Below, piece by piece: positions 46,182 through 51,715 of a stretch of DNA of 64,000 bases; the stretch's first letter is position 1; each line of letters starts with the position of its first letter. The position numbers and the translations under genes were made by a program. Under the pieces are notes generated by a model that searched no databases, was not told the DNA's origin, and was given only the letters and a program-made list of their open reading frames with translations. The DNA is taken from NCBI RefSeq assembly GCF_900156825.1, contig NZ_FTOV01000005.1, forward strand, positions 62,001 to 126,000. Reading direction: 5' to 3'. The DNA comes from Chryseobacterium gambrini. GTDB lineage: Bacteria; Bacteroidota; Bacteroidia; Flavobacteriales; Weeksellaceae.

Positions 46182-46325
46182 AATATAAAGATTACAAACG
46201 AGAAAAGAAAAGCGGGGCATCGTTCTGCCGGAGTCGAACCGGATAATCTTGCCGGAACAGCCGACTTCATTATTCCTCCCCTTCGATTGGTGACGAAGTA
46301 TCTTTTCTCTACGACACTTTATATT
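46182..46325 (-). ncRNA. Y-RNA-like unit Y12 (last of block 2)
   Basis: Outer stem AATATAAAG/CTTTATATT (9 bp), motif T-GT-CGTA, inner stem GAGAAAAG/CTTTTCTC, then ATACTTCG. The insert has a T-arm-like hairpin CCGG-TTCGACT-CCGG and a GGGG/CCCC closing pair but no D-arm. It also carries GGGGAGGAATAATG, an SD-plus-AUG look-alike. The array terminator follows 4 bases later. Confidence 0.7.
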
Positions 46326-46330
46326 TTAAA

Positions 46331-46484
46331 ACAAGGCAACAACCAGAAAGTGCAATGTCGTGCTCTAACCAACTGAGCTACTTTTCCTATTTTAATTTTG
46401 TGTTTTTTAAACTGTGGAAAAGGCGGGACTCGAACCCGCGACCCCGTCGTAATGAGCGAAGTAACACTATTCTACGGCACTTGT
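46331..46484 (-). ncRNA. Y-RNA-like unit Y11 with permuted tRNA module
   Basis: Outer stem ACAAG/CTTGT, motif T-GC-CGTAG, inner stem AGAATAGTG/CACTTTCT, then TTACTTCG. The insert is a tRNA in swapped order. The 3' half comes first (GGGTC, T-arm GCGGG-TTCGAGT-CCCGC, acceptor CTTTTCC), then a 28-base AU-rich linker, then the 5' half (GGAAAAG acceptor, D-arm GCTCAGTTGGTTAGAGC). The seven acceptor pairs are perfect. The anticodon arm is replaced by the Ro-binding-type stem. Confidence 0.78.
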
Positions 46485-46495
46485 ATATTATAAAA

Positions 46496-46723
46496 ACAGA
46501 TAAGGTAAAAGGCGAAAAAGGTATTTTTGCTCTTATGAGCGCCGCTCTTACCCGATTTGGGCAGGGAGCCGGCAATTCTACATCTGCGAGAGACTTGCGC
46601 TTTCTTTCGAAAACTTTTGCCCAGTTGGTTTTCAACCCAACCTCACCAGTTCGGTCGCCCGAATTACGCTACCTTAGGACCGTTATATTTACGAAGTAAC
46701 CCTTCTCTACGACACTTATCTGT
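46496..46723 (-). ncRNA. Y-RNA-like unit Y10 containing a 23S rRNA segment
   Basis: The longest unit (228 bases). Outer stem ACAGATAAG/CTTATCTGT, motif T-GT-CGTAG, inner stem GAGAAGGG/CCTTTTTC with wobble pairs. Just after TTACTTCG it carries ATAACGGTCCTAAGGTAGCG (minus strand, at 46667-46686; one more T matches at 46687), identical to the universally conserved 23S rRNA stretch near E. coli position 1930-1945. Further hairpins follow (TTCGG/CCGAA and others). Confidence 0.75.
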
Positions 46724-46740
46724 AAGTTTTTAAAATTAAA

Positions 46741-46854
46741 AAAGAGGCAAAAGACGAGAAAACTCTTTATTATAAATCATTTTTAGATTTATTCTGGAGT
46801 CGAACCAACATCATTAAGATTAACCGAAGTAAGTTTTCTCTAACGGCACTCTTT
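46741..46854 (-). ncRNA. Y-RNA-like unit Y9
   Basis: Outer stem AAAGAG/CTCTTT, motif T-GC-CGTTA, inner stem GAGAAAAC/GTTTTCTC, then TTACTTCG. The insert keeps a T-arm-like TGG-TTCGACT-CCA and an ATAAATC/GATTTAT hairpin but lacks a D-arm, so only half of a tRNA mimic remains. Confidence 0.68.
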
Positions 46855-46859
46855 ATTTT

Positions 46860-46992
46860 ATCAAGGTAAATTTCGTACAGATATTTCTCCGGCGTCCTTA
46901 CTCAAATTAGACGACAGTTTTTTAGTTACTGACAGGCATCGAACCTGTATTTCCGGTTTGGAACGAAGTATTTCTGTACTACGACACCCGAT
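46860..46992 (-). ncRNA. Y-RNA-like unit Y8 with tRNA-like module
   Basis: Outer stem ATCGGG/CTTGAT (wobble pairs), motif T-GT-CGTAG, inner stem TACAGA/TCTGTA. The insert has a T-arm ACAGG-TTCGATG-CCTGT, a closed acceptor-like hairpin CAGT/ACTG and a D-arm-like GTC-TAATTTGAGTAAG-GAC. A CCGG/CCGG stem stands in for the anticodon stem. Confidence 0.72.
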
Positions 46993-47010
46993 ATTTTTAA
47001 ATTTTCAATA

Positions 47011-47142
47011 AAAAGAGGCAAAAGGCGAAAAGACAGACATGCACCTGATCCCTACTGTTATTCAGGAAATTGCACTTGTTTTTTAGATTTTTTGGTCTAA
47101 ATAATTGCTGTTCGAAGTAAGCCTTTTCTACGGCACTCTTTT
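47011..47142 (-). ncRNA. Y-RNA-like unit Y7, non-tRNA insert
   Basis: Outer stem AAAAGAG/CTCTTTT, bulged T, GC/GC, CGTAG, inner stem AAAAGGC/GCCTTTT with no other unpaired bases on the 3' side. It is the clearest example of the common scaffold. The insert has a TTTAGA/TCTAAA hairpin and CCTGA...TCAGG and shows no T-loop or D-loop. I do not recognise what it mimics. Confidence 0.7.
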
Positions 47143-47149
47143 GTTTTTT

Positions 47150-47293
47150 AAATCAAGGTAATAATGTGAGAATCTTTCAGTGCTTTTGCTCTACCGTCTG
47201 AGCTACATCTCGTTTACAACAGAGAAGGCAGGAATCGAACCTGCGACCCAAAGATTAAATATCGAAGTATGATTCTGAAACGACACTTGATTT
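47150..47293 (-). ncRNA. Y-RNA-like unit Y6 with permuted tRNA module
   Basis: Outer stem AAATCAAG/CTTGATTT, motif T-GT-CGTT, inner stem AGAATC/GATTCT, then ATACTTCG. The insert has the T-arm GCAGG-TTCGATT-CCTGC, then TCTC-linker-GAGA as a closed acceptor, then the D-arm GCTCAGACGGTAGAGC. AATCTTT and AAAGATT can pair where the anticodon stem would be. Confidence 0.75.
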
Positions 47294-47323
47294 TTTATAT
47301 TTTTTAAATAGTTTTCTTAAAAA

Positions 47324-47445
47324 TTACAAGGCAAACAGTGATAAAAGCTGTCTTAAAAACCGTCTAACCACTCGACCACACCTTTCGGCGAAAGGATTCG
47401 AACCTCTGTACAAATCGAAGTAACTTTTATCTACGGCACTTGTAA
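47324..47445 (-). ncRNA. Y-RNA-like unit Y5 with permuted tRNA module
   Basis: Outer stem TTACAAG/CTTGTAA, motif T-GC-CGTA, inner stem GATAAAAG/CTTTTATC, then TTACTTCG. The insert has T-arm AGAGG-TTCGAAT-CCTTT, acceptor closed by a GAAA tetraloop (CGCC-GAAA-GGTG) and D-arm GTCGAGTGGTTAGAC. The D-arm resembles Ser/Leu-type tRNAs. Confidence 0.76.
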
Positions 47446-47455
47446 GTAATTTTAA

Positions 47456-47525
47456 AATCGAGCAAAATTTTGAAAGAGACTTTTTCAGTTTGGATTCGAA
47501 GGAACTCTTTCTTACGGCATCGATT
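47456..47525 (-). ncRNA. Minimal Y-RNA-like unit Y4 (first of block 2)
   Basis: A 70-base unit: outer stem AATCGA/TCGATT, motif T-GC-CGTAA, inner stem GAAAGAG/CTCTTTC, and a loop of about 24 bases with CCTTCG. It has no tRNA-like insert. It starts about 32 bases downstream of the predicted start of transcription from promoter P4. Confidence 0.68.
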
Positions 47526-47562
47526 ATTTTTTAAGTTTTTATGGTTATTGTTTTTGTTACTG

Positions 47563-47599
47563 CAAAATTACTCCATTGGTACGCAATCTTTTTACGCAG
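47563..47599 (-). promoter_or_regulatory. Shared island promoter P4 (drives array block 2)
   Basis: On the minus strand CTGCGTAAAAAGATTGCGTA is followed after 9 bases by TAATTTTG (47570-47563), a TAnnTTTG -7 box. The same arrangement is found at 48235-48271, 50876-50912 and 53035-53073. The leader AACAAAAACAATAACCAT follows, matching the leaders of P3 and the TROVE gene, although here the start codon is lost (CATAAA). Confidence 0.7.
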
Positions 47600-47612
47600 T
47601 TAAAATTATTTT

Positions 47613-47704
47613 TAAAAAAAACCAAGTAACATGGTATAAGAGTTTTTGATATCAATTCAAATTTTAAGTAAGACGATGGAACTCTTATGATGACGACATT
47701 GGTT
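47613..47704 (-). ncRNA. Y-RNA-like unit Y3 with terminal U-run (end of block 1)
   Basis: Outer stem AACCAA/TTGGTT, motif T-GT-CGTC, inner stem ATAAGAGTT/AACTCTTAT, then a diverged CCATCG. No tRNA module. The outer stem runs directly into TTTTTT, so this unit also works as the terminator of array block 1, just before promoter P4. Confidence 0.62.
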
Positions 47705-47711
47705 GTTTAAA

Positions 47712-47781
47712 ACCGGGCAATGTAACGAAAAGACTCTTGTTCAAGTGGAAATCGAAGGATTTCTTTTCTTACGGCACCGGT
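47712..47781 (-). ncRNA. Minimal Y-RNA-like unit Y2
   Basis: A 70-base unit: outer stem ACCGG/CCGGT, motif T-GC-CGTAA, inner stem GAAAAGA/TCTTTTC. The insert is a single tetraloop hairpin GAAATC-CTTC-GATTTC that contains the conserved CCTTCG. It lacks any tRNA-like part. Confidence 0.66.
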
Positions 47782-47791
47782 AATTTTTTTT

Positions 47792-47930
47792 AAGTAAGGT
47801 GAAAAATCAAACAGAATTTTTTTATTGTTGTGTGTTTCTTTTTACACCATTCCGAATTCCGGAAGCAGGATTTTTACCTGCAATACAACTCTGCTCAGTA
47901 CGAAGTAATTCTGTTTTACGACACTTACTT
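47792..47930 (-). ncRNA. Y-RNA-like unit Y1 with tRNA-like module (first of block 1)
   Basis: Outer stem AAGTAAG/CTTACTT, motif T-GT-CGTAA, inner stem AACAGAATT/AATTCTGTT (9 bp), then ACTTCG. The insert has a 5-bp, 7-base-loop T-arm look-alike (GCAGG-TAAAAAT-CCTGC, without TTCGA), a closed acceptor-like TTCCG/CGGAA, a GTGT/ACAC D-arm-like hairpin and TTGT/ACAA at the junction. Its 5' stem overlaps the stop codon of the small protein gene. Confidence 0.68.
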
Positions 47931-48152
47931 TTTGGTTTTCCATTGGGTTTTCCTGTATTTTTTCCAGTTTTTCTGAAACTTAATTTCTTTTGAATTAATG
48001 GTTTCGAAACCATGCGGAAAACAATAAGAGCATCCCATTTCATCTCCATATAAAATTCTGGAAATCTGAACATTCGAAATTTTCTTCGGAAAGTCAATTA
48101 ATCCAAATTCATTGCTTCCGAAAAACTTCTTTAATGTTTTAAATTTTTTCAT
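47925..48152 (-). CDS. Small basic protein encoded in front of the Y-RNA array
   Basis: This 75-residue protein starts MKKFKTLKKFFGSNEFGLIDFP and is lysine-rich with a C-x-x-C (GCSYCFPHGFE) near residues 41-44. It ends in QKNWKKYRKTQWKTKK. I do not know a family. The composition (basic, CxxC) would suit RNA binding. It is the only protein gene in array block 1, driven by promoter P3, and its stop codon lies inside the first Y-RNA stem. A zinc-ribbon-like or ribosome-associated role is possible but unproven. Confidence 0.6.
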   Translation of the reverse strand: MKKFKTLKKFFGSNEFGLIDFPKKISNVQISRILYGDEMGCSYCFPHGFETINSKEIKFQKNWKKYRKTQWKTKK

Positions 48153-48154
48153 AA

Positions 48155-48178
48155 GTATTGAGTATTTAACCTCAATAC
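48155..48178 (-). promoter_or_regulatory. Leader hairpin between short ORF and small-protein gene
   Basis: A perfect 8-bp stem GTATTGAG/CTCAATAC with an 8-base loop overlaps the stop of the 13-codon ORF and ends 2 bases before the ATG of the 75-residue gene. It could couple or attenuate translation. Confidence 0.45.
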
Positions 48179-48213
48179 AGTGTTCCTTTAAGCCATTTTT
48201 TATAGTAATTCAT
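48172..48213 (-). CDS. Possible 13-residue leader peptide
   Basis: ATG at 48213 encodes MNYYKKWLKGTLY and stops at TGA. The start is preceded by AACAAAAACAGATAACC, the same leader that precedes the TROVE start codon, so it is probably recognised by ribosomes. It may be a leader peptide or a remnant of an earlier gene start. Confidence 0.4.
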   Translation of the reverse strand: MNYYKKWLKGTLY

Positions 48214-48234
48214 GGTTATCTGTTTTTGTTGATG

Positions 48235-48271
48235 CAAAATTATTGCGTTAGTGCGCATTCTTTTTACGCAG
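48235..48271 (-). promoter_or_regulatory. Shared island promoter P3 (drives small gene and array block 1)
   Basis: On the minus strand CTGCGTAAAAAGAATGCGCA is followed after 9 bases by TAATTTTG (48242-48235). It is nearly identical to P4 and closely similar to the promoters of the TROVE and exonuclease genes. Confidence 0.72.
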
Positions 48272-48278
48272 TTAAAAT

Positions 48279-48806
48279 TTATTTTGAAAATATTGACCCG
48301 ATAATCTCTCCCAGCTTAACAAGTCCTAAAAATGGAAGTAAAATAATTCCTCCAATGAGCAAATAAAGCCCTACATTACTAAAAAAGCTATCTTTAGATT
48401 CCGTATAATTTCCTTTTTCTCTTTGTTTTCTTTTAAAATCAGGAATATGTTTTGTTCTCTTAAAGCTGTCTGTTTCCAATTGTTTCAGAATATTTTTTGT
48501 GTATTCCGAAAGCTGAGTTTTATCTCCCCTAAAAACAATATCTTTTAAAATAGCATTTCCGGAATTGCTTAATGAATTCCTGTACATTTCAACTGCTTCT
48601 TTCATTTCGAAATTCTGAGGTTCAGATAAGATCCAAAACTTTCCGGCTTCATCTTTAAACCCTGAATCATAATAAATCTGCGCCAGTTTGTCTCTCAAAG
48701 AAAGATCGTCGGGAAATTCATTGATCAGATTTCGAAGTCTGTCGCAGGCTTTTTTCTTTCTTCCCGCCTTAAGATCCTGTTCAATTCTGTAAAAAATAGT
48801 TCCCAT
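48279..48806 (-). CDS. Tetratricopeptide-like protein with C-terminal membrane helix (DUF6584-like)
   Basis: This 175-residue protein has an N-terminal helical-repeat region (KAGRKKKACDRLRNLINEFPDDLSLRDKLAQIYYDSGFKDEAGKFWIL), reminiscent of one TPR unit. A C-terminal hydrophobic segment follows (NVGLYLLIGGIILLPFLGLVKLGEIIGSIF). The DUF6584 label is from recall and tentative. It is on the same strand between the TROVE gene and the array but has no copy of the shared promoter. Confidence 0.65.
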   Translation of the reverse strand: MGTIFYRIEQDLKAGRKKKACDRLRNLINEFPDDLSLRDKLAQIYYDSGFKDEAGKFWILSEPQNFEMKEAVEMYRNSLSNSGNAILKDIVFRGDKTQLSEYTKNILKQLETDSFKRTKHIPDFKRKQREKGNYTESKDSFFSNVGLYLLIGGIILLPFLGLVKLGEIIGSIFSK

Positions 48807-49297
48807 TATTTATAATTATTCATTTGTTCGTTTTGCCTTGAAGCAAAAGAACCAAAAGTTCAAGACTTGGAAACTCCGGCTAAAAATAATCTATACGCTC
48901 TAAAAATTCTAAAACTTGCGCGAATTTATTATTTGTTCTTCGGTTCTGAATTTGTGTCGCGCTTCAAACAGTAGAATTTTCTTAACGTTCGTATAGCTTA
49001 TTTTCTTTACGCCTCCATTTCCTAAGTCGTTTTTTTACTATTATTATTTTTGTCATTGCGAGGAGCGTAGCGACAAAGCAATCTCTAAAAATATTGATTG
49101 AGATTCTTCACTTCACTACTGAATTACATTTGTATACCTGAATAAAAAACTGACTGCTAATTAAAGCATTATATTTTCCTAGCCCCGATTGCAACGACAT
49201 CCTTTTGTGTAGCAAAGCGGAACAAAAGATATAGTGGAAAGCGGGATTAAGCTCCTGAAAATAATGGTTATCAGTTTTATTTTAAAAGCAGTGCCTT
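48807..49297. repeat. Gap with dispersed repeats (E4 at 49182-49258)
   Basis: Holds a TTGCGAGGAGCGTAGCGACA-type flavobacterial repeat at about 49055-49085. It also holds a more diverged palindromic element (GATTGCAACGACATCC..., ...TATAGTGGAAAGCGGGATTA) related to E1-E3. No gene is seen. Confidence 0.5.
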
Positions 49298-50815
49298 TTA
49301 CAGCACTACTTTTTTTATCATTTCTACGGCAGATTTTTTGTCTTCCAAAGCATTCAGTACGTCGAAAATTTTATCGGACCAACCTGCGATAAGGTATACA
49401 TCGTTTTGTCTGATATCCAAAGGCTGTCTTCCGTAACCCGCCAAGTCAAAAATATACAATTTTGCATTTGGGTGGAAACTTTTGTATTGATTCCATGAAT
49501 CTTCGAAAGAATTTCTGGTTCCGTTGCTGTTCCACAATTGGGTATCGGTGAAAATCATTACTTTATCCACTTTTTCGCGTCTGTTCAGCAAATCTTCGAT
49601 GACCAGATAACCGTTGGTAGAGTAACCTACTTCGCCTTCTCTTTTGTAGAATGCATCTACATTTCTCAGAATACCGTTTTTAGGCATCGGAACTCTTTTC
49701 CAGGTATCACCGAATATTCCTGAAATTACATTTTTGCACTGTGACTGCAACATCATCGACATCAACAGACCAATATCGTACAGCAAAACTTTAGATCTTG
49801 GAGAAACGGGCTGTTGCATTGAACCTGAAACGTCTGCCGCGATCACCACCGAAGTATCAAAACCAAAACCTTTGATATTTTTGGCACTCACCAAAACTGC
49901 ATCTTCCAATGCTTCGAGAGTGGATGACAGATAAGGTGATTTCATACTTTTCAGTTCTCTGTACGCCGACAAGAATCTGAAAGGCAATTGTTTTGAATTT
50001 CTCACGGCTTTTTCATCCGAAAGATAGCTGCAAACTTTCTGCATCACATCCGGAGAAACGTTGGCTTCCAGAATATTTCTGAGGTTTCGCAAAGTTGCCA
50101 TATAACCCAGTTTGTTACTGAAAATCAGTTCTTCCCATTTGTTTTTGAAGGCTGCTTTTCTTTCTGCATCATCGGCAAATTTTGTCTGTCCCAAAACGGA
50201 AAGTTCTACTTCCCAAGTATAAGGTGTTTCCAACGAATCGTTGACGATTTTGTTGAAAATTGCCTGTTGGTTTTCATCTTTTGCTTTCGGGTGAACCAGG
50301 AACAAAGCATCTTTCAGGGTAACTTGCGCGTTTCTGTTGTATTTTGCGAACTGGTATTCATCAAATTTATTGAATGATTTTACCAGACCTTTCTGAATTT
50401 GCTTTGACAGTTTGTTTAGTTTTTTAAGATCTGTTCTTTCGTTTGCCAATTGGTAATATGCCAAAAGTTCAGTAATTTCATCCGCTCTCTGGATCACGCC
50501 ATCGATGGTTCTGCTTACCAAGTCTGTACCTGAAGTCTGCTTCGCCAATTCGGTTGTCAAAACCAATGGAATAGAACGCAGATACATATCTTTTCTTGCG
50601 TAAACCGCCAGTTTTGCCACGAATTCTGGATCATTTTTCTGAATCAGGGACTGAATTCTTGTGAGTCTTTCACTTCCTTTTTCATAAGTGGTATTGGATA
50701 ATCCTGTTGTAACAACAGCACTGTATAGTTCTTCAGCAGGTGTCATGGTATAAGCTTTTGCACCTTCGTAGTTCGTTACTACTTTATTCTCTTTTCTTAA
50801 AAAATTAAATTTCAT
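49298..50815 (-). CDS. rsr: Ro60-like TROVE domain protein (bacterial Rsr)
   Basis: Ro60 proteins are doughnut-shaped HEAT-repeat rings that hold misfolded RNA ends in the hole and Y RNAs on the rim. This 505-residue protein has the TROVE part (EELYSAVVTTGLSNTTYEKGSERLTRIQSLI, KLAVYARKDMYLRSIPLVLTTELA). A C-terminal VWA-like domain carries a MIDAS motif DVSGSM near residue 325. The frame is open from 50839, but the ATG at 50815 follows the shared leader AACAGTAACC and fits better. It has its own shared-type promoter and adjoins the Y-RNA array. Confidence 0.93.
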   Translation of the reverse strand: MKFNFLRKENKVVTNYEGAKAYTMTPAEELYSAVVTTGLSNTTYEKGSERLTRIQSLIQKNDPEFVAKLAVYARKDMYLRSIPLVLTTELAKQTSGTDLVSRTIDGVIQRADEITELLAYYQLANERTDLKKLNKLSKQIQKGLVKSFNKFDEYQFAKYNRNAQVTLKDALFLVHPKAKDENQQAIFNKIVNDSLETPYTWEVELSVLGQTKFADDAERKAAFKNKWEELIFSNKLGYMATLRNLRNILEANVSPDVMQKVCSYLSDEKAVRNSKQLPFRFLSAYRELKSMKSPYLSSTLEALEDAVLVSAKNIKGFGFDTSVVIAADVSGSMQQPVSPRSKVLLYDIGLLMSMMLQSQCKNVISGIFGDTWKRVPMPKNGILRNVDAFYKREGEVGYSTNGYLVIEDLLNRREKVDKVMIFTDTQLWNSNGTRNSFEDSWNQYKSFHPNAKLYIFDLAGYGRQPLDIRQNDVYLIAGWSDKIFDVLNALEDKKSAVEMIKKVVL

Positions 50816-50875
50816 GGTTACTGTTTTTTTGTTAAACATTTCAGAGGATTATCACTTTCTCCCTGATTTCTGATG

Positions 50876-50912
50876 CAAAGTAAGGATGCTATTGCGCAGT
50901 GTTTTTGCGTAG
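50876..50912 (-). promoter_or_regulatory. Shared island promoter P2 (TROVE gene)
   Basis: On the minus strand CTACGCAAAAACACTGCGCA is followed after 10 bases by TACTTTGC (50882-50875), a one-base-short version of TAnnTTTG. The 5' leader would be about 50-60 bases and ends in AACAAAAAAACAGTAACCATG. Confidence 0.68.
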
Positions 50913-51209
50913 TATATTTTTTTTGAAAAAAATTTTATTTAAACACTAATTGCACGGATTCTTGCAGTAATAAAACAGATTTTTTATTCTGAAATCTCAG
51001 GACTCGTTTTAAAATAGATTCTTCATTCCGCCTTGCTTCATTCAGAATGACAAACATAACGCTGAACCAACAACAATCGACAATTAACAGGCAACCAGTA
51101 ACAATCAACCAAAAGAAAAAATCTATCATGTATTTTATATAAAGGAATTAATAATGGAGAGTTTTTGGAAATACGTTTTCTAGCTTTGTTTCATTAAAAT
51201 TTTAAGCTC

Positions 51210-51656
51210 ATGATTAAAGGACTGTACGAGACTCATGTTCAGGTGAGTGATCTGGAAAATGCAATAAAATTCTATACTAAAGTTTTGGGATTGGAATTTG
51301 CCCATAAAGAAGAAAACCGAAGAATTGCTTTTTTGTGGATCGGAAAAAACAAGGAATCCATGTTGGGATTATGGGAGCAGAAGGAAAATCTTCAAACAAG
51401 GCATTTTGCTTTTACCGCCAACAAAGAAGATATTCTGAATTATTCTGTAGAATTTCTGAAAAATAAAAACCTGAAACCTTATAATTTTCTGAAAGACGGC
51501 ATTGAAAAGCCAATGGTTTTTGCATGGATGCCTGCTTTAGCCATTTATTTTAATGATCCGGATGGAAATCAGCTGGAATTTATCTCGGTTTTGGAGGGTG
51601 ACGGAAAACCTGAATTGGGTGTGCTTTCTTATGAGGAGTGGATGGAAAGGAAATAA
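51210..51656 (+). CDS. VOC family (glyoxalase-like) protein
   Basis: This 148-residue protein has a betaalphabetabetabeta layout starting GLYETHVQVSDLENAIKFYTKVLGLEFAHKEENRR and ending MPALAIYFNDPDGNQLEFISVLEG, the typical vicinal-oxygen-chelate pattern with His9 and Glu near residue 128 as metal ligands. The substrate is unknown. It is the only plus-strand gene between 46 and 64 kb and looks like an ordinary bystander in the island. Confidence 0.87.
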   Translation: MIKGLYETHVQVSDLENAIKFYTKVLGLEFAHKEENRRIAFLWIGKNKESMLGLWEQKENLQTRHFAFTANKEDILNYSVEFLKNKNLKPYNFLKDGIEKPMVFAWMPALAIYFNDPDGNQLEFISVLEGDGKPELGVLSYEEWMERK

Positions 51657-51660
51657 AAAA

Positions 51661-51681
51661 ACTCCCTTTCAAAAAGGAAGT
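51661..51681 (-). terminator. Terminator of the exonuclease pair
   Basis: The hairpin ACTTCCTTT-TTG-AAAGGGAGT with one mismatch is followed by a T-run on the minus strand. Confidence 0.65.
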
Positions 51682-51715
51682 CATCATTACATTTTTAGAT
51701 TACTAAATTGTTACA

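Noticed and set aside
46200..46400. A normal tRNA gene at 46331-46390 (GGAAAAGTAGCTCAGTTGG...)
   Set aside because: The 5' half is not followed by a matching anticodon arm or T-arm; the partner T-arm lies upstream, so it is a permuted module within a Y-RNA-like unit.
46387..46635. Minus-strand 82-residue ORF in the array
   Set aside because: It runs across two Y-RNA-like units, including tRNA-like T-arm sequence, with biased arginine/leucine content typical of reading structured RNA. The RNA explanation fits much better.
46667..46687. Remnant of a 23S rRNA gene
   Set aside because: Only 21 bases match exactly, and the flanks belong to the unit's own hairpins. There is no further rDNA similarity around it.
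46355..46699. Plus-strand 114-residue ORF in the array
   Set aside because: It is the complement of the structured units (tRNA-like and 23S-like segments) and has no promoter or leader. The RNA signals are on the other strand.
46291..47930. Reading the repeated CGAAGTA...TACGRCACTT stretch as a CRISPR-like repeat on the plus strand
   Set aside because: Spacing between copies is irregular (70-230 bases). The repeat is half of a long-range stem in each unit, and no cas genes are near.
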